64,000 bases of DNA from Waltergamsia citrina (taxonomy: Eukaryota > Ascomycota > Sordariomycetes > Hypocreales > Bionectriaceae): NCBI GenBank assembly GCA_022814615.1, contig JAKLNE010000070.1, positions 62,001 through 126,000 of the forward strand, in the 5' to 3' direction. Made by a program: the position numbers and the translations under genes. Positions 34,635 through 44,667 of this stretch are shown one piece after another. The notes beneath the pieces are model-generated. The model did not search any database, was not told where the DNA came from, and saw only the letters and a program-made list of their open reading frames with translations. Numbering within the stretch: the stretch's first letter is position 1; each line of letters starts with the position of its first letter.

Positions 34635-35029
34635 TTTTGCGGCAGGCTCGGCAGCGACAGTGATTCGTGGGTTTGATTCAAATCGCAATTCGTAATGGTA
34701 CGCACTCGCGCTACAAGTCGTTTGCGCAAGATGGTGACGGGAGAGGAATCAAAGCGAAGTTGACAGCTGCATAAGCGGGAGTGACTGACGGTCCATCCAT
34801 CCCACCCCACCGTCTCGGTTGTGACGTGCAGGGTACCTCTTCCTCTTCGTACGACTAACACCGTCTCGATTGTCTGTCCTACGTACAACTACTAGTACGA
34901 TATTACTTCAATTTCTTAGTGCTCGGTCACGCCTGACGATTCTTCCTTAAAACGACAGTAAGAGAAAAAGACCAAAGAAAAAAAAAAGAAAAAAAAAGAA
35001 AAAGCAAAGGAGGCGAAAACAAAAATATT
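34635..35029. other. Intergenic region between Dap1 and tRNA-Leu
   Basis: This stretch has the Dap1 promoter side and a long A/G-rich tract (34966-35025) directly downstream of the minus-strand tRNA. A TACTAGTA palindrome lies at 34890-34897. Confidence 0.6.
35021..35025 (-). terminator. RNA polymerase III terminator of tRNA-Leu
   Basis: A T5 run on the transcribed (minus) strand starts five bases after the tRNA 3' end, followed by further T-rich sequence to about 34976 that can act as backup. Confidence 0.7.
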
Positions 35030-35139
35030 GGTATGGGCAGGATTCGAACCTGCGCGGGTTGCCCCAGTAGAATGGATCTCGTACACGAGAAAGGTTTAGG
35101 ACCTTGAGTCTACCGCCTTAACCGCTCGGCCACCATACC
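35030..35139 (-). tRNA. tRNA-Leu(CAA) with intron
   Basis: The minus strand folds as a class II tRNA. The acceptor stem is GGTATGG/CCATACC. The anticodon stem GTAGA/TCTAC encloses loop CTCAAG with anticodon CAA at linear positions 34-36. A 30-base intron (35073-35102) follows nucleotide 37, the canonical tRNA intron site. A long variable arm (GGG GCAA CCC) and a T arm with GGTTCGAATCC complete it. Mature length is 80 bases before CCA addition. tRNA-Leu(CAA) genes of fungi commonly carry introns. Confidence 0.95.
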
Positions 35140-35816
35140 GAGAGTACCAAAATTGGACTTATTGATAACTATACAGTCTAAACCAAATCTTGGTATCCAC
35201 TCATTCTAACTCGGTTTAGTTCTTCTTGATAAAAAGGAGGGAAGATATCATAGGTGATCGAAAGTTATAGGAGAAATGCCCGCAGATGATAGTGCTACAC
35301 TAGTCATTTGAGAACTTCACTTTCCCAGGCAATGTTACTAGTTTATGGGCACTTCAGCGTTCTACTTGCAAGACTCCCTACCGTACGTGAATCGGTAGTT
35401 CCAACCCCGGGGAACGGGGCCGGCTTATGCCACTGCGCCTTACTATACCCATATCTATGCCGATCGACTCACCGCACCTTGATGTCCAGCTACCCCCAAA
35501 TTCACGACACTCCTTATATATACCATGACCATATTTGTGCCAAGTACGCTAATAGTCATAAGAGTTGGAAAATGCTGGACGCATTTGCCGTAAATCGGAT
35601 CCTCTCGAGTCATGCTGACGGTCATCGCACACTAAACATCGTAACAAAGCCGCACCATACCCGAGTGACATCTATGTATATAGTGTTGGGAATCCCGGTC
35701 AGCAGAGGAGGGCGTGATTGACACCCGAAACTTGCTCTAGTTGTTTTCGTTTTTTTCTACCGTTGTTCATTCGTTGACCGAGTTGCTTCCCTGTGTCGGT
35801 GTACATTCACTTCAAC
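35140..35816. other. Intergenic region
   Basis: Nothing recognised between tRNA-Leu and the F-box-like gene. A 137-codon plus-strand frame at 35308-35721 has no domain and is probably chance. Confidence 0.6.
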
Positions 35817-36611
35817 ATGGCGGATGTGCCTGTTTTCCTACAAATCCCGGCTGAGATCCGTCTCATAATCTACAAACACCTACTAGACACCGACGGCTAT
35901 GGTGCCATTTCCATACAGAGCCAAGGACGCCATCGGGCAAGTCGAGAAGAGTTGAAGGCGAAGCGCAGAACTAGCTACTATGTCTTGGACCGGTCATTCA
36001 TGCGAGCATCTTACCAAACCACCTACTGCTTGTCCAGCCTAGCCGACATGCATCCAGCCATTCTGGGAGTAAATCGAAGAATCAGAAAAGAAGCAGCGTA
36101 TTTCCTTTACGGCACGCACGACTTTCAATTCACCTCAGATCTAGAGGCTGTCGTTCCTTTTCTCGACGACATGACCCCCTCGACTCGCGGGCTCATTCAG
36201 GAGATTACACTTCGGAAACGTGGGTCCGGGTATGCTTTCGAGCCGGAGTCACCCGCCTGGAGTTTCATATGCCACCATCTCCGGAGGCTTCCCAGTCTGA
36301 AGAAGTTGAGGCTGATTATCGAGGGCGGGCGTCCTCAATATGAGTGGGAAGGGCCCCGTGAGTTGATTGTGTCTGATTTGCGACTGCTGTACTCGACGCA
36401 CCATGAGAGCCTGCAGTGGGCAAGGGAACTTGCTGCGATCAAAGGATTAGAGCGTCTGGAGATTGTGAGTGATGTTCAATTTATGCCGCAGCCGCAAACA
36501 AGTGCTTCGCTCATCTTTGCTGCCTTGTCTGGGTCAATTGAGACATCTTTGGTGGACTTTTTGAGGGTTGATCTCGGCATGCCAGCAACGAGCTCAAGCA
36601 TCAAGTGTTGA
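35817..36611 (+). CDS. F-box/DUF7730-like fungal protein
   Basis: Single exon, 264 residues from the ATG at 35817 (context CAACATGG). An in-frame upstream ATG at 35793 is less likely. The first 20 residues (VFLQIPAEIRLIIYKHLLD) form the F-box-like helix-turn-helix common in large fungal families. The sequence ILGVNRRIRKEAAYFLYGTHDFQF (about 88-111) is the typical second element of these proteins. The rest alternates Leu-rich stretches (LRRLPSLKKLRLIIEGG, IKGLERLEIV) suggestive of degenerate repeats. Such proteins may be SCF ubiquitin-ligase adaptors, but most are uncharacterised and expanded lineage by lineage. No intron was needed. Confidence 0.8.
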   Translation: MADVPVFLQIPAEIRLIIYKHLLDTDGYGAISIQSQGRHRASREELKAKRRTSYYVLDRSFMRASYQTTYCLSSLADMHPAILGVNRRIRKEAAYFLYGTHDFQFTSDLEAVVPFLDDMTPSTRGLIQEITLRKRGSGYAFEPESPAWSFICHHLRRLPSLKKLRLIIEGGRPQYEWEGPRELIVSDLRLLYSTHHESLQWARELAAIKGLERLEIVSDVQFMPQPQTSASLIFAALSGSIETSLVDFLRVDLGMPATSSSIKC

Positions 36612-37404
36612 AAAGGGAATAAAATAAAAAAGGTCACGGAAAGACGTACTTGACTTGACTGTTTCCTGATTGACCAATGGGTTTTGTTTAAATCGCAAGT
36701 GTACTGAGACGGTTAGCGGACGTTGAAAAGCGTTGAAAGGCGTTGAATCGGCAAGACCCTGGTGTTACAAACGTTTAATGTTTCTATAGGGGGTTTTCGT
36801 TAAGACAGCATGTTTCGGATAGTACAGTTGACATACATAGAATGAAGAATCAAGAATCGCTGCCTGTACTCACACGTGATGTCACATTACGTAGACTTTG
36901 TGATTTTCATGAGAAGGAAGGTATGACCGTCGGTTCACTTGTCGCAATCATTATGTACAAGTACCTACGCGTAGATGAGGCAGCAGCCATTGCCATTTGT
37001 AGTGGTTGTGCTTGCCTACTTCGGTGGAATTGGATGCAGAAGGTTGGCGCAGGTACGAATCCAGCACAAGTACGTACCGCATCGTCACCCCCCGAGCCCC
37101 AGCGCCTGCGCCAACGCCAGCACAGGCACAAGCACAAGCACATGGGTCTGGCCTGGGATTCTAACTGTCGTTCGTAGCCTCGCCTCCATAATCGTCACCT
37201 GTGCTTCCCTCGCCAACTCACCCATCCTCCTCCTCTCTAACCCCAAATTCCGCCAACACTCGGCCATTGCCACCTCGCCGCCAGCCTCTGTCAATGTGCT
37301 GCTGAGCTGGCGACGTTTACAGCCGCTCTCTAAAGCTCCCAAAGTCTTACGTACCCCGCCGTCCGCGATTTCCGATACGGGGCGACCGACCCAAAGCTTC
37401 CGAT
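36612..37404. other. Intergenic region upstream of VPS35
   Basis: No supported gene. GC-rich short frames around 36840-37440 overlap on both strands without domains. The region should hold the VPS35 promoter and 5' leader. Confidence 0.55.
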
Positions 37405-40297
37405 ATGGCCACCCAGGCTCCCGCCGAAGACCAGGCGCGTCTGCTTGACGATGCCATGGTCGCTGTGCGGCAGCAGACTTCGCTAATGCGCAAGTGTTTG
37501 GATACCCCGGGGAAGCTCATGGATGCTCTCAAGTGCTGGTGAGTCTCCTATCCCGAGCTGACCCTGTCGCCAGCTAGCCAGCTCCTGTCGCTCTCCTAAA
37601 GCTAACACTGGAATCTAGCTCGACCCTCGTCTCTGAGCTTCGAACAAGCAGCCTTGGGCCGAAGCAATACTACGAGCTGTATATGTCCGTCTTCGATGCG
37701 CTTCGATACCTGTCTGTTCACCTTCGAGAGAACCACCCTGTCAATCACCTTGCCGACCTCTATGAGCTGGTGCAATATGCCGGCAACATCATCCCGCGCC
37801 TCTACCTCATGATCACCGTTGGAACCGCGTACATGTCAATTGAAGATGCGCCGGTAAAAGAGCTCATGAAGGACATGATGGATATGAGCAGAGGGGTTCA
37901 GCATCCTATCCGCGGTTTGTTCCTGCGATATTACCTCTCAGGCCAGGCTCGCGACTTCCTGCCGGATGGAGAGGGTGACGGGCCCGAGGGCAACATTGGT
38001 GATTCCATCAACTTTGTTCTCACTAATTTTGTGGAGATGAACAAGCTCTGGGTTCGACTACAGCATCAGGGACATTCGCGCGAGCGCGAGTCAAGATTGC
38101 GCGAGCGGAAGGAGCTACAGCTACTGGTGGGGAGCAACATTGAGCGCCTCAGTCAGCTCGTCGATCTTGAGACCTACAAAACGGGTATTCTGGGGCCGTT
38201 GCTGGAGCAGGTGGTTCAATGTCGCGATGTTCTGGCGCAGGAATACCTTCTGGAAGTCATTACCAAGGTCTTTCCCGACGAATATCACTTGAACACGCTC
38301 GACCAATTCCTTGGAGCTGTATCTCGGTTGAACCCGCACGTCAACGTCAAGGGTATCGTAATTGGTCTTATGGATCGTCTCTCAGAGTACGCGGAAAGGG
38401 AATCACCTGAAAGCAAAGAGGAGGACAAGGCAAAGATTGAAGCGGAAGCATTGGCAAATCTTCTTGAGAAGGTCAAATTGGAAAAAGAAAAGCCTACATC
38501 CCCTGCAGGAGCGAAGGATGGAGAAAGCGAAGCAAGCGACACGAAAGCAAAGTCTGGTGACGAAGCTGACAATGAAGATGAGACGGACGCTGACGCTGCT
38601 GCGGAGCCCACCTCAACCACTGAGGAATCTGCAACAAAGTCTGAGTCTGAGTCGGGAACAGAAGTTGAGTCCGCCGCAGAGACAGAGACAACAGCTGTCA
38701 ATGGCCAAGAGAACAAGGAAGAGCCCCAGACCCCTTCGACGAGCCGACTCTACGAAGTCTTCTTTGGGCAAGTCAAGAATCTCGTCGAGGCCCAGCATCT
38801 ACCTATCCAGGATACCATTGCGCTTCTCGTCTCTCTTTGCAACTTGGCTCTCAACATCTACCCCGACCGCCTTGACTACGTCAACCAGATCATGGAGTAC
38901 GCAACGGCTAAGTGCCGCGAGCACATGAACAACGCCGACTTGCACTCTGCTCCCGCTCAGCAGAGCCTACTAGCCTTACTGCAGGCCCCTCTTAATCACT
39001 ACGTGTCTATCTTCACGGCGCTCTCACTCCCTACTTACGTACCTCTCATTCAATCACAGACATACCCGACACGGAGAGCAGTCGCCGGCGGTGTGGCTCG
39101 AGCGCTGCTAAACAACCAGACCAGGATATCCAAGACGGAGCAGATGGAGAACGTGCTAGAAGTCCTCGCAGTTCTCATCAAGGAGGGCTCCCAGGGTCAG
39201 CAAGGATACCCTGGTGCTCCCCAGAGGCGGGCAGCCGAGACGGACGAGACTATAGAAGAGCAAGGCTGGTTGGCTAGAATCGTGCACCTCCTCAGAGCTG
39301 AGGACAATGACACGCAATTCAAGCTTCTGCAGATGACTAGGAAGGCTTACTCCGAGGGCGGGGAGCGTGTCCGGACAACTACGCCGCCTTTGATCACAGC
39401 CTCGTTGAAGCTGGCACGGCGGTTCAAGCTTCGCGAACACTACGAGGACAATTGGGAGACGCAGAGCAATGCTCTGTACAAGTTTATACACTCTGCTCTT
39501 AGCACAATGTACCAGCGCGTCAACGGGGCTGGCGCTGCAGAGATGTCTCTCCGCCTCTTCTGTTCCGCTGGGCAGACTGCGGACCTCTGCGGATTCGAAG
39601 AGGTGGCCTATGAGTTCTTTGCTCAGGCTTTCACGGTATATGAGGAGGCCGTGTCGGATTCCAAGGCTCAGTTCCAGGCTGTTTGCGTGATTGCTACCTC
39701 TCTCCACCAAACCCGCAACTTTGGCCGGGAGAATTACGACACCCTCATCACCAAGTGCGCGCAGCATGGCAGCAAGCTTCTTCGGAAGCCAGACCAATGT
39801 CGGGCTGTCTATCTGGCAAGCCACCTGTGGTGGGCTACGCCTGTCGTGGCTAATGGCGAATCTGAGGAGACTGAGGTAAGTAATCTATTACCTGGACAAA
39901 GCGGAGAGACATGCTGACTGTTTAGCTCTACCGAGATGGCAAGAGGGTTCTCGAATGCCTCCAACGGGCCCTTCGCGTGGCCGACTCTTGTATGGAAACA
40001 GCTGCGTCCATCGAGCTGTTTGTCGAGATTCTGGACCGCTACGTATTCTACTTTGATCAACAAAACGAGTCGGTAAGTGAAGCAACATTTCATATGTCCC
40101 CTCCTCTTTTACACTGTACTGACTGTTCTCAGGTGACAACCAAGTACATCAATGGTCTCATCGAACTCATCCACTCCAACCTCAACGGCAACCAACAAGA
40201 CTCCGGCTCCATCGAAACAAGCCGGAAGCACTTCCACCAAACGCTGGAGAACATCAAGAGCAGACAATATGAAGGCATAGTGCTGTACCCAAGCTAA
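37405..40297 (+). CDS. VPS35: Retromer complex subunit Vps35
   Basis: Four exons, 37405-37538, 37619-39875, 39926-40072 and 40133-40297, give 900 residues. The N-terminal block matches Vps35 closely: YYELYMSVFDALRYL, IIPRLYLMITVGTAYM, and the Vps26-binding hallmark HPIRGLFLRYYLSGQARDFLP. The remainder is alpha-solenoid. An acidic low-complexity insert of about 115 residues (about 305-420, rich in Glu, Ala, Ser and Thr) separates the two halves. The C-terminal exons (DRYVFYFDQQNES, YINGLIELIHSNL) match the Vps29-binding end. Vps35 is the scaffold of retromer, which returns cargo from endosomes to the trans-Golgi network or plasma membrane. Confidence 0.96.
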
Positions 40298-40393
40298 AGC
40301 CGTCAACTTTATCTTGCCGTCTTCTTGCTTTTCATGTTTTTTTGCCCTCCACCCAGCGTTTTTTTTCTTATCTAGATGAAGGTCGATGTGCCC

Positions 40394-40433
40394 GCAGCAG
40401 CAGCAGCAGCAGCAGCAGAAGAAGAAGAAGCAG
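40394..40433. repeat. Trinucleotide microsatellite (GCA)n followed by (GAA)n
   Basis: A run of GCA units passes into GAA units, directly visible in the VPS35 3' flank. Confidence 0.9.
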
Positions 40434-40738
40434 AGTTAACAACCCAGAAGAGCGAGAGGGAGAGAGAGGCAGCGGCAAAAGTAGATTGTTGTATATATGT
40501 AAACTTTTGATCCAGAAAAAAAAATTGATAAGCTATATCAGCGAGTTTTTTCCTTTACACCTGAACCGTCCATTCTGCGCAAGCCTTTGCTATTTATTAG
40601 CCTTCACAACTTGCAAGAATGCCCGTTCCTCCCATCTAAGCAACTACAATGTCACATGCACCTTCAATAAAAGAATCAAAACTACGTAATCTAAACATGC
40701 AGATTAAAAAAAAAAAAAAAAAAAAGAAAAGAAAAAGC

Positions 40739-40743
40739 AAAAA
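40739..40743 (-). terminator. RNA polymerase III terminator of tRNA-Ala
   Basis: A T5 run on the minus strand starts four bases after the tRNA 3' end. A T20 run (40706-40725) lies further downstream as backup. Confidence 0.7.
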
Positions 40744-40746
40744 TGT

Positions 40747-40835
40747 GGACAGTGAGGGATTTGAACCCCCGACCACCCGCAAAAGTTCACATTCAAGATG
40801 CAAAGCGGGGATGATAGCCACTACACCAACTGCCC
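40747..40835 (-). tRNA. tRNA-Ala(TGC) with intron
   Basis: The minus strand folds into a cloverleaf with acceptor stem GGGCAGT/ACTGTCC. This contains a G3-U70 wobble pair, the universal alanine identity element. The anticodon stem CCCGC/GCGGG encloses TTTGCA, putting TGC at linear positions 34-36 with A37. A 17-base intron (40782-40798) follows nucleotide 37. The T arm is GGGGG TTCAAAT CCCTC. Mature length is 72 bases before CCA. The D arm looks somewhat like tRNA-Gln/Glu, but TTG as anticodon would need C37 and a mismatched stem. Confidence 0.9.
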
Positions 40836-41274
40836 AGCTTAACATTTTGGGCTCCTAAATGCAGGTTATAGACGTGTCGCAGCTCCACAGTACCTTGGGA
40901 TGTGGACTAGAGGAGAGGATCTTTGTACAAGTTGGAGATACTAGTACTTAATGATGAATTGATCATTACATCTAAGGAATTATACCGAACGAAGAATTAG
41001 GAGTGTGGGAGGAGAGGGAAAATAAAGCTTTTGGTATATATCGTTCAACGTTTTCCCCTAGAATGAAAGCCCTGCTCGGGCTTGCCGCAACGAAAAGTGA
41101 TAGCATGCTGCGGAAACTCCATTTGCTCCAACGCCAATCCCTTCTGTCCTTTTCCTATTCCGCTGAGCAAGTCATAAATATCAAGTTGCGCGGAAGAAAG
41201 ATTCGCAAGCCCTCCTTGTTGGAGGGAAGTAAATAGATACAAGTTATAAGCACCGTCGGATACATCAAGCGGCC
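40836..41274. other. Intergenic region
   Basis: Nothing recognised except a TACTAGTA palindrome (40939-40946). It holds the upstream region of tRNA-Ala and the 3' UTR of the large minus-strand gene. Confidence 0.6.
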
Positions 41275-44200
41275 TCAGCCAACCCATTGATCGCTGCCAA
41301 TGGACTCGTCCTCCTCGAAAGACTCGTACCCCATGGCCCTAGCATCGCGAGCGTTTTCTCTCGCCACCCGCTCCCTATGCCAAGCATTCCATCTGGCAAT
41401 GACTTCTGGAGGAGCCTCTTCCTCTGCCTTGCGCGCACGCGCGTCGAGACCTCTCTTTCTCAGTCGCCGCCTGTACACACGCTTACCCTCAAACGAGAGG
41501 CTGTCGACATCAACATCCGCAATGTCTCGTCCGTAAGCTGTGTCGACCATGTCTGCAACCCAGTCTTCCGCCTCCTCGAGAGCGTGGTTGAACAAGGTTC
41601 GACCGATGCCGCCGGTGGCCCATTGATCGAGCTTGACGGGCAAGGCCTTGCCAAATGTCGGGTCATCATATGACCAAACACATGGCGTTGTAGTGCACGA
41701 GGTTGGCTGACAGTAGAGTGCGCAAGCACCCGACTCTATCGCATACCAGAGCGAGGCGATCAGGGCGATGAAGCCAAGTACTGTGAGCTGGAAGCGCGGC
41801 TGGCGCTTGTACAGGCGCGGGATAGGAATGTACAAGTAGGTTACAGCGTTGGTAGCCGGCTCTTGTGCCACAGGGTGTGAATGTTGGCTCTCTGTCTTGG
41901 GCGGTTGATCAGGCTTGTGCGTTTTGAGCTCGAGCATCTTCTCCTTCGGTTGCTGGTGCGGATCGTCAGAGAGCCCATCATGTAAACGATCAATGCCCTT
42001 CATTGCCGTGTGGATATTGAATAGGCCTCTGCTAAGCCGTTTGTCGATCCTGCCCAGATGAGCAAGCTCGCTCTCTGACGACTGCTCTGGCTCTTGACTT
42101 TCCTGCTTGACCTTGGACTTGGTGGATGGCGCATCGTCAATATTGAGTTGACTTCTGCGCTCGAGCTTAAGGTCAAAGCTATCGTCATCCGCAGGCTGGT
42201 CAGGAAGATTGTTGAGTAGGGCCTTCATTTTGAAGTCGGGAGCTTTGCGACCAGAAAGTATTTCCTCTAGATCATCCAAGGTGGAATCATCAATATCATA
42301 AGTGCGTTGAAGGTCCTGAAGATCGTCTTTGACGGAAGGCAGTTTGGCAGAATTCTTTAAAGGTAGCCGGCGGCGCGGGAGTGATCGTGCACGTGGTCGT
42401 TTAGTTGCTAAGGAGGTGGTGGTGGCGCTAGGTTTCTCATCTTCCCCAGGCTCAGAAGCGGTGTCGTGATCGCGTCCCCTAGCAGCTCGGCTCCGCTCAC
42501 GTCGGGACACAGGCTCACTAGTTACAGATTCTGTGCTCACTGATTCAGCCGCCTCCGCCCTCTTTGGAATGTTTTCATCCTCAAAACGTTCAACCTTGAC
42601 AGTCGCAGGAGTCTCGACGTATGCCCCTGTCACCCTCGGCGTTGGCAAGAGCTGAGGATCAGTCTTAGTAGCTTTTGGAGTCGCTTCCACTTCTTCGTCT
42701 TCCTCTTCCTTCTTAGAGTCTGGGGCTGGCGAAGGGGCTCGCACTGATCCTTTTTCTGAATGATTGTCCATGGGAGCAAAGAGCTTCATTTCGGCATCAA
42801 TGCGTTCGGTGGGATCCATCTCCGAATGCACGCTGGATCTCTTACTTCCAGAGGATTCGCTAGATTTGACGCGTCGTAGGCCAGCAAAACCAACAGTGGG
42901 CTTTGTGTTTCCATTCTTTGCTCCCTTCCCATCCTTGTTGTTCGCTCGCCTAGCACTAGCAACGTTGCTGGTGGTGAGAGCACGACGCGCTGAGCGTGAG
43001 TTTGGAGCAGGTCGGTCGGCTGATTTCCTATCATTTTTGGGAGGGGAAGTTTCGGGGGCGGGCTTTGCTGGTGAATCGCCAGCTGGACTTGAGCTTGCAG
43101 CACGGGCTAGTTGACGAAGGACATCTCTAGAGTCCGCTCGACGGTGTGACGACCCGGGTTTAGATGTACCATTTTCCTTATGCTTGTCCTCCGCTGCCCC
43201 GGCCTCGGTTCTAGAACCGGCTTTGACATCCCGACGACCTTTAAAGACTGTGACGGGAGTATCAGGGATACGCTCTCCGCCAGTTTCCCATTGGGATTTA
43301 GACGCTTCATCCTTTCCCTCGGATTCAGGTGCGGGCTTCTGGGTCTCTTCCGGAGACCTCGACCTTGACATAGCATTCTTTTCTCTTATTTCCTCGAGCC
43401 TGGCCGCAGCCAGTTGCCGTTTTGTCAAGCCTTCAGCCTCGCGCTGGCGTATGTCGTCCAGCTTTGTATTGGAGAAGTTTCTAAGGCGTCGATCAGGAAT
43501 GGGTATGTCCTTTTCAGCCTCAGCTTCCCTGGCGCGTATTTCATCAAGCTTTGTGTTCCGAGATCTTGACTGCGGTCGGTCTATGGGAATATTGTTGCCC
43601 GCCTTGACCTCTCGAGAGCGAATCTCGTCGAGTTTTGTGTTGTGTGAGCCCGGGTTATTGACTCTTGTACGAGAGTGGATGTCAATGTCGCTGTTCTCAT
43701 CAAAAGGGAGCCTGTTTGCGAAGGGTCGATTGTTGACTTTGATCCTTGGGCTGTCGGATACCTGCAGGTCGCCGGCCGTGAAATCCTCGTCAACCTGCCA
43801 AGCGAAGCTCTTCTCGGGGGAGGCGTTCTTAGTAGGCGTGTGCTTTCGTCGCCAAGTTGGAACGGCATCCCATTGTCCCTCTCCCTCTATGGAGGGGATT
43901 GGCATATCCTCAATGCCTGAAACCAGGTCGGGCAACTTAGCACCGGCTGGTGGCCCCTCTTGTGACCCAAGCTCTTTGAACCACTCTGGCCCAGATTGAG
44001 GCCGTCTTCGCCATTCAAAACGGTCCATCCACGGTTTTGCATCCGTAGTCGATTTCAAGGAGCTACTTAATTTTCCTTCATTGGCCTTGGAGTCAGGGCC
44101 AGCATTGTCAGCCATCTCCTGCTCTCCCGTCTCTTTCTTCGCCTTCTCTCTGCTCTTGACGTCTAAGGGATCTTCCGACATCTCTTTGCGGAGATTGTTT

Positions 44201-44667
44201 TGGTCGACCTCGCGCCTGGCCCGCCACGTTCTAGGCGCGGGACTAGGCGAAGCTTCCACCGACTGTGTTCCGTCGTCATCAACTCCCCGGGCCTCCTCGT
44301 CCTCGGCCAACTTGAAAGCCTCAGCCAGAGACATGGGTTTTCGAGGCGAAAAGGTGGACGTGGGTTTGGGTATACGCGACCCCGGGGAAGCTGCGCTGCT
44401 TGCGCTGGTATCTTGGGGAGGAGGCGCGGCGGTGGATTCGGAGTTGGTGCGGCGCGTCGAGGCTGGTGCATTGCCAGCTCCAGGAGGACGATAGCGTGGA
44501 ATCTCGGATCTTGTGCGAGCTTTTTCGCCGTTTCCGTGGAGGTCGCTTTCGTCTTTGGAGGAATTGGCGCTGGCGAATAAAGGCTTCCGTCCCTCTTGAT
44601 CAACAAACAGATTTGATGAGGGGCGGCGGTTAGGCCGCGAGGCCGCAGCCTCGGGTTCTCCTTCCAT
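41275..44667 (-). CDS. Large disordered single-pass membrane protein of unknown function
   Basis: Single exon, 1130 residues. The first 950 residues are charged and low in hydrophobics, so mostly disordered. Four copies of a motif of the form NTKLDEIRxREAE occur at about residues 339, 369, 396 and 418 (43380-43650), each predicted helical. A segment LPRRRLPLKNSAKLPSVKDDL (shortened here) near 770 is basic. One clear membrane segment (TVLGFIALIASLWYAIESG, about 960-980) is followed by a Cys-rich stretch (CALYCQPTSCTTTPC) and about 150 residues including a basic helical part. No signal peptide is seen. Topology is probably N-in with a short luminal or exterior C-terminal domain. Nuclear envelope or ER location is a guess; no family is recognised. 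Confidence 0.75.
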   Translation of the reverse strand: MEGEPEAAASRPNRRPSSNLFVDQEGRKPLFASANSSKDESDLHGNGEKARTRSEIPRYRPPGAGNAPASTRRTNSESTAAPPPQDTSASSAASPGSRIPKPTSTFSPRKPMSLAEAFKLAEDEEARGVDDDGTQSVEASPSPAPRTWRARREVDQNNLRKEMSEDPLDVKSREKAKKETGEQEMADNAGPDSKANEGKLSSSLKSTTDAKPWMDRFEWRRRPQSGPEWFKELGSQEGPPAGAKLPDLVSGIEDMPIPSIEGEGQWDAVPTWRRKHTPTKNASPEKSFAWQVDEDFTAGDLQVSDSPRIKVNNRPFANRLPFDENSDIDIHSRTRVNNPGSHNTKLDEIRSREVKAGNNIPIDRPQSRSRNTKLDEIRAREAEAEKDIPIPDRRLRNFSNTKLDDIRQREAEGLTKRQLAAARLEEIREKNAMSRSRSPEETQKPAPESEGKDEASKSQWETGGERIPDTPVTVFKGRRDVKAGSRTEAGAAEDKHKENGTSKPGSSHRRADSRDVLRQLARAASSSPAGDSPAKPAPETSPPKNDRKSADRPAPNSRSARRALTTSNVASARRANNKDGKGAKNGNTKPTVGFAGLRRVKSSESSGSKRSSVHSEMDPTERIDAEMKLFAPMDNHSEKGSVRAPSPAPDSKKEEEDEEVEATPKATKTDPQLLPTPRVTGAYVETPATVKVERFEDENIPKRAEAAESVSTESVTSEPVSRRERSRAARGRDHDTASEPGEDEKPSATTTSLATKRPRARSLPRRRLPLKNSAKLPSVKDDLQDLQRTYDIDDSTLDDLEEILSGRKAPDFKMKALLNNLPDQPADDDSFDLKLERRSQLNIDDAPSTKSKVKQESQEPEQSSESELAHLGRIDKRLSRGLFNIHTAMKGIDRLHDGLSDDPHQQPKEKMLELKTHKPDQPPKTESQHSHPVAQEPATNAVTYLYIPIPRLYKRQPRFQLTVLGFIALIASLWYAIESGACALYCQPTSCTTTPCVWSYDDPTFGKALPVKLDQWATGGIGRTLFNHALEEAEDWVADMVDTAYGRDIADVDVDSLSFEGKRVYRRRLRKRGLDARARKAEEEAPPEVIARWNAWHRERVARENARDARAMGYESFEEDESIGSDQWVG

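Larger units (their letters stand above)
40298..40746. other. Intergenic region between VPS35 and tRNA-Ala
   Basis: This contains the VPS35 3' UTR, a CAG/GAA trinucleotide tract and a 20-base A run (40706-40725) just downstream of the minus-strand tRNA. No gene is supported. Confidence 0.6.

Noticed and set aside
40747..40835. Assignment of the second tRNA as Gln(TTG) or Cys(GCA)
   Set aside because: These readings give a pyrimidine at position 37 and a mismatched anticodon stem; the G3-U70 pair supports alanine.
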